Below are positions 60,573 through 64,000 of a stretch of 64,000 nt of DNA, in pieces. A program made the position numbers and the translations under genes. Numbering within the stretch: position 1 is the first letter of the stretch; each line of letters begins with the position of its first letter. A model generated the notes under the pieces. The model was not told the origin of the DNA and did not search any database. It saw only the letters and a program-made list of their open reading frames with translations. The DNA lies in NCBI GenBank assembly GCA_947499145.1, contig CANMNB010000008.1:248001-312000 (forward strand), read 5' to 3'. This DNA comes from an uncultured Arachnia sp. Lineage in GTDB: Bacteria > Actinomycetota > Actinomycetes > Propionibacteriales > Propionibacteriaceae.

Positions 60573-61495
60573 CGTGGACTTCCTTCGGTGGTGGGCTCGG
60601 AGCGGTATTCGACCGAGTCGCGGGTGAGTTCCATGAAGGCGTCCTCGAGGGAGGCCCGCACGGGCGTGAGCTCGTGGAGCGCCACCTGGTGGGCGGCGGC
60701 CAGGTCCCCGATCGCGGGTGCGCCGAGGTCGGTGACCTCCAGCTGTCCGAACGGGAGGTCCCGGACGGTGGCCCCCCGTGCGACGAGCAGCGGGACGAGG
60801 GTGCCGGCGTCGGGGGTGGCGAGCCGCACGGTGGGCGACGTCGCGCGGGTCAGGATGTCGTCGATCGGTCCGGCGGTGATGATCCGGCCGCGCCCGATGA
60901 CCACCAGTTGGTCGGCGGTCTGCGCCATCTCGCTCATGAGGTGGGAGGACAGGAACACGGTGCGGCCGTCGTCGGCGAGCTGCCGCACGAGCGTGCGCAC
61001 CCACTTGACACCCTCGGGGTCGAGGCCGTTGACGGGCTCGTCGAGGATGAGGGTCCGCGGGTCGCCGAGCAGGGCGGCGGCGATGCCCAGCCGCTGTCCC
61101 ATGCCGAGCGAGAACCCGCCGACGCGCCGGTTGGCGACCTGTTCCAGACCGGTGATCCGGATCACCTCGGCCACCCGGTCCTGGCTGATGCCGTGGGTGG
61201 CGGCCATGGCGTGCAGGTGCTGGCGGGCGCTGCGGCCACCGTGGACGGCGCTGGCGTCGAGCAGGACGCCGACTTCCCGCAGCGGCGCACGGTGCTCGAC
61301 GTAGGGCTTGCCGTTGACGGTGACGGTGCCGGCGCTGGGACGGTCGAGGCCGACGATCATGCGCATCGTCGTGGACTTGCCGGCGCCGTTGGGGCCGAGG
61401 AAGCCGGTGACGGTGCCGGGCTGGACCTGGAAGGAGATGCCGTCGACGGCGACGGTGTCGCCGTGGTGCTTGGTGAGGTTCACTGCCTCGATCAT
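60569..61495 (-). CDS. ABC transporter ATP-binding protein (BcrA/drug-export type)
   Basis: 308 residues. Walker A GFLGPNGAGKSTTMRMIVGL, signature GFSLGMGQRLGIAAALLG, Walker B LILDEPVNGLDPEGV, switch His SSHLMSEM. A C-terminal extension of about 90 residues is typical of BcrA/CcmA-like exporters. AGAAGGAA precedes the ATG, and a TAGCGT box is at 61537-61532. Divergent from the histidine kinase gene. Confidence 0.93.
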   Translation of the reverse strand: MIEAVNLTKHHGDTVAVDGISFQVQPGTVTGFLGPNGAGKSTTMRMIVGLDRPSAGTVTVNGKPYVEHRAPLREVGVLLDASAVHGGRSARQHLHAMAATHGISQDRVAEVIRITGLEQVANRRVGGFSLGMGQRLGIAAALLGDPRTLILDEPVNGLDPEGVKWVRTLVRQLADDGRTVFLSSHLMSEMAQTADQLVVIGRGRIITAGPIDDILTRATSPTVRLATPDAGTLVPLLVARGATVRDLPFGQLEVTDLGAPAIGDLAAAHQVALHELTPVRASLEDAFMELTRDSVEYRSEPTTEGSPR

Positions 61496-61591
61496 GAGGT
61501 TCCTTCTGGTGGGAGCTTCGCTTGTGCTTCCACGCTAGGTGGCACGGCGTCTCGGCACATCGGTCGCGAGGACGGACTTTTCCGCGCTCCT

Positions 61592-61609
61592 CTCCTCCTC
61601 GAGGAGGAG
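61592..61609. promoter_or_regulatory. Perfect 18-bp palindrome between exporter and two-component system
   Basis: CTCCTCCTCGAGGAGGAG is perfectly self-complementary; a second element CCTCC-CGAG-GGAGG follows at about 61618-61631. They lie between the divergent ABC and histidine kinase genes, the expected site for response-regulator binding. Confidence 0.45.
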
Positions 61610-61654
61610 GCCCATCTCCTCCCGAGGGAGGGCGACGGGCGGGGGTCGCGTGAC

Positions 61655-61660
61655 TAGATT
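61655..61660 (+). promoter_or_regulatory. -10 box (TAGATT) of the leaderless histidine kinase gene
   Basis: TAGATT, 6-nt spacer, ATG 61667; no ribosome binding site. Confidence 0.5.
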
Positions 61661-61666
61661 GGGTCC

Positions 61667-62869
61667 ATGCTCAGCGGCACGGGGGTCCGGGCCTGGTTGC
61701 GGGAGCCGTCGCACGTCGACTGGCTGGTCGCCGGAGGGGCGCTGCTCCTCGCGTCCGTCTCGTACGCCACGGCGACCGTGCCGATGTCGGTGCTCGACCG
61801 GGCCGTCGTCGCCATGGCCGTCCTGGTGCAGGCAGTGGCGCTGCTCCAGAGACGGCGCGCCCCGGTCGTCGTGCTGGCACTGGGGACGGTCGTCCTGCTG
61901 GCCACCACTCTCATTGTCGGTGACCCCGTCGCGACGGAGCTGCCGGTGATCCTCATGGTGTACTCCGTGGCCGCGCACCGGCCGGCGCGGGTCACGTGGG
62001 CGAGTGTCGGGATGGTGTTCGTCGTCGTGACGCTCACCTATGCGCTGGCCGTGCGGGCCCCGGTCTCCGCCGCCGCACCGGAGTGGGCGACGGCGGCCCT
62101 CACCCAGGGGGTCGGGTTCCTGGTGTCGCTGCTGGTCGCTGTGGCTGTGGGCTTGACGGTGCGGGGGCGCCGCCAGCAGATCGAGATGCAGGAGGAGCGC
62201 ACCCGGCAGCTGGCGCTGGAGCGCGACCAGCACGCCCAGCTCGAGGTGCTCGCCGAGCGCGAGCGGATGGCGCGTGAGATGCACGACCTCGTCGCCCACT
62301 CCGTCGCCGTCATGGTGACGCTGGCGCACGGGGCGTCGTCGGCCATGGGGCGGAATCCTGAGATGGCGCGGCGGGCGCTCGACGAGCTGACGCGGACGGG
62401 CAGCGAGTCGCTGCGGGACATGCGACGGGTACTGGGCCTGCTGCGCGACGGCGGGATCGACGGCGACGGTGTCGCCAGCCAGTCCCCGGAGTCGATCGCG
62501 GACCTCGTGGGGACGTTCCGGGGCGTCGGGCTGCCGGTGCAGCTGTCCATGGTCGGGGCCCCGCCGGAGTCGCACTCACTGCTGCACCACACCGTCTATC
62601 GGGTCGTCCAGGAATGCCTGACGAATGTGTTGCGCCATGCGCCGGGCAGCAGCGCCGTCGACGTGTCGCTGGAGTGGGGCGACGACGTGGTGACGATCGA
62701 GGTCCGCAACACCGGCGACAAGGGGTGGGACGAGAGTGCGGAGCGACCGGGAGGGCACGGGCTGCGCGGTCTGCGGGAGCGGGTGGCGGCGTTCGCGGGG
62801 AGCGTCGAGGCGGGTCCCTTGGCGAACGGGTGGCACGTGCGGGCTACGCTGAACCATGGCGACAGCTGA
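61667..62869 (+). CDS. Sensor histidine kinase, NarL-type (HisKA_3)
   Basis: 400 residues. About five membrane segments in the first 165 residues with almost no extracytoplasmic domain, then a coiled linker (RQLALERDQHAQLEVLAERERMA). The phosphoacceptor His is in REMHDLVAHSVAVMV near residue 206. ATPase: VYRVVQECLTNVLRHA and GGHGLRGLRERVAAF. The intramembrane-sensing layout next to an ABC exporter is typical of cell-envelope stress systems. The response regulator starts 6 bp after the stop. Confidence 0.93.
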   Translation: MLSGTGVRAWLREPSHVDWLVAGGALLLASVSYATATVPMSVLDRAVVAMAVLVQAVALLQRRRAPVVVLALGTVVLLATTLIVGDPVATELPVILMVYSVAAHRPARVTWASVGMVFVVVTLTYALAVRAPVSAAAPEWATAALTQGVGFLVSLLVAVAVGLTVRGRRQQIEMQEERTRQLALERDQHAQLEVLAERERMAREMHDLVAHSVAVMVTLAHGASSAMGRNPEMARRALDELTRTGSESLRDMRRVLGLLRDGGIDGDGVASQSPESIADLVGTFRGVGLPVQLSMVGAPPESHSLLHHTVYRVVQECLTNVLRHAPGSSAVDVSLEWGDDVVTIEVRNTGDKGWDESAERPGGHGLRGLRERVAAFAGSVEAGPLANGWHVRATLNHGDS

Positions 62870-62875
62870 GCAGCC

Positions 62876-63559
62876 ATGACCGCCCCCGACGCGCCGATCC
62901 GTGTGCTGCTGGCCGACGACCAGTCGCTGGTGCGGATGGGCCTGCGGATGGTGCTGGAGAACGACGAGGGCATCCACGTAGTCGGCGAAGCCGGCGACGG
63001 CGACGCGGCCGTCGAGCTGTGTCGCGAACTTGGGCCCGACGTGGCGTTGCTCGACGTGCAGATGCCGCGGGCCTCAGGGTTGGAGGCGACGCAGCGCATC
63101 CTGGCGGAGAACGCCAGCACGCGGGTGATCATCCTCACGACCTTCGACCTCGACGAGTACGTCTACCAGGCGCTCCGCGCGGGGGCGAGCGGCTTCCTGC
63201 TGAAGGACACCGCCCCCGCCGAACTGCTCGCTGCCGTCCACGCGGTGGCCGGCGGCGAGGCCGTCATCGCGCCCCGCGTCACGAAGCGGCTCCTGGAGCG
63301 CTTCGGACCGCGACTCCCGGACCAGCCAGCAGCACCCGACCCGGGCAGCCCGCACCCGAGGCTGGCGCACCTGACTGACCGGGAATTGGACGTGCTGCAC
63401 CTGGTGGCGCAGGGCCTGTCGAACGCGGAGATCGCCTCCGAGCTGCACCTGTCCCTGACGACAGTGAAGTCCCACGTCAGCGCCATCCTCGCCAAGATCC
63501 ACGCCCGCGACCGCGTCCACGCGGTGATCGCCGCCTACGAGACGGGCCTCGTCAGCTGA
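62876..63559 (+). CDS. NarL/FixJ-family response regulator
   Basis: 227 residues. Receiver domain with acidic pair VLLADDQSLVRMG, phosphorylated Asp in DVALLDVQMPRASGLEA, Thr/Lys switch ILTTFDLDEYVYQAL and LLKDTAP. The C-terminal LuxR HTH is LTDRELDVLHLVAQGLSNAEIASELHLSLTTVKSHVSAILAK. Cotranscribed with the kinase; expected to control the divergent ABC genes. Repeat array R1 begins right after the stop. Confidence 0.95.
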   Translation: MTAPDAPIRVLLADDQSLVRMGLRMVLENDEGIHVVGEAGDGDAAVELCRELGPDVALLDVQMPRASGLEATQRILAENASTRVIILTTFDLDEYVYQALRAGASGFLLKDTAPAELLAAVHAVAGGEAVIAPRVTKRLLERFGPRLPDQPAAPDPGSPHPRLAHLTDRELDVLHLVAQGLSNAEIASELHLSLTTVKSHVSAILAKIHARDRVHAVIAAYETGLVS

Positions 63560-63564
63560 CGTGT

Positions 63565-63885
63565 CGATCCCCGCGTGGGGCGCGACGCCTCGACACGCCG
63601 CCTGCGGCGGCTACTCGGCGACCGAAACGACCGATCCTCGAGTAGAGCGCGCAGTGCAGGTACGAAACCACGATCCCCGAGTAGGGCACGAAGTGCAGGT
63701 ACGAACCACGATCCCTGAGTAGGGCACGAAGTGCCCGTGTCGAGGGGTCACACGTGCACGCCTCGACACGCCGCCTGCGGCGGCTACTCGGCGACCGTCA
63801 CGCCCGATCCCCGAGTAGGGCGCGCAGTGCAGGTACGAAACCACGATCCCCGAGTAGGGCACGAAGTGCCCGTGTCGAGGGGTCA
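63565..63885. repeat. Intergenic repeat family R1, tandem array
   Basis: About 320 bp between the response regulator and the last gene, all repeat. Units of the form CGATCCCCGAGTAGGGCACG, each followed by AAGTGCAGGTACGAAACCA, occur several times in a row. There are full palindromic copies with CCTCGACACGCCGCCTGCGG...CTACTCGGCGACCG. A block of roughly 90-130 bp ending in GGGGTCACACGTGC occurs twice; its second copy contains the stop of the following gene. No coding potential. Confidence 0.8.
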
Positions 63886-64000
63886 CACGTGCCGGGCGGC
63901 TGCCTCCGCGACCAGCCACAGCTCGTCGTGCATCTCCTCCGGCACCTTGCTACCCAGCGATCTCAGCCAGCGCCGCAGCCGCGGCAGCTCGTCGGCCCAT
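63883..64000 (-). CDS. Unidentified protein, C-terminal end only (partial)
   Basis: The last 38 residues are in the window: ADELPRLRRWLRSLGSKVPEEMHDELWLVAEAAARHV then stop. A helical, charged end with no motif I can assign. The stop codon overlaps the edge of the R1 array. Confidence 0.5.
   Translation of the reverse strand, partial: WADELPRLRRWLRSLGSKVPEEMHDELWLVAEAAARHV

Noticed and set aside
63565-63885. CRISPR array
   Set aside because: The units are palindromic R1 pieces of uneven spacing without unique spacers of constant length, and no cas genes are present.

Overview
The window is high-GC DNA with the gene content of an actinobacterium, probably from the Propionibacteriaceae or a close relative. 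This placement is my inference. It rests on a WhiB regulator, an Ssd/Tad locus, a FolP2-type protein, PASTA-containing PonA, and many genes that lack a Shine-Dalgarno sequence but carry a TANNNT -10 box 6-7 nt before the start codon. From memory, positions 1-19.7 kb follow the order of the M. tuberculosis Rv3649-Rv3683 neighbourhood: helicase, TadE/DUF4244, TadA/B/C, Ssd, NUDIX, TlpA-like, Nth, RidA, DUF4177, WhiB, PonA2, metallophosphoesterase.

Layout. 0-12 kb: a Tad-type secretion/pilus locus in two blocks, separated by a DUF1998 helicase, putA and ald (proline and alanine catabolism). 12-19.7 kb: methyltransferase, holin-like membrane protein, the overlapping DUF4177-ridA-nth-tlpA-NUDIX operon, whiB, ponA and a phosphoesterase. 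19.8-24.6 kb: tRNA-Pro, a SulP transporter gene with two apparent frameshifts, a pullulanase remnant, deoA and an MFS transporter. 24.7-28.7 kb: a multiple-monosaccharide ABC transporter (chvE-mmsA-mmsB). 29-38.8 kb: DEAD-box helicase, aldo/keto reductase, a large PEP/pyruvate-binding protein, a FolP2-like protein, recR-ybaB-dnaX and SRP RNA. 39-46.1 kb: a cell-surface polysaccharide locus with an NDP-sugar dehydratase, a BY-type tyrosine autokinase, a degenerate SGNH protein, an RmlC-RmlD-tyrosine phosphatase triple fusion and an LCP ligase. 46.1-51.5 kb: a SipW-type signal peptidase between two proteins with alternate signal peptides, next to a large LuxR regulator. 51.6-58 kb: tRNA-Ser, a frameshifted MFS gene, a GH76-methyltransferase fusion, and a tightly overlapping operon of N-formylglutamate amidohydrolase, DUF1704 metallopeptidase and ATP-grasp ligase. 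58-64 kb: a sulfide:quinone reductase-like enzyme with a 54-residue partner, an ABC-2 exporter divergent from a histidine kinase/response regulator pair, a repeat array, and the end of an unidentified gene.

The most interesting parts are the RmlC-RmlD-phosphatase fusion beside its presumed kinase, the SipW secretion module, the DUF1704/ATP-grasp operon, the GH76-methyltransferase fusion, and two families of intergenic palindromes. One palindrome family is a composite of about 180 bp present as two inverted copies 22 kb apart. The other supplies the last codons of recR. Two transporter genes carry single-base frameshifts, which may be real decay or sequence errors.
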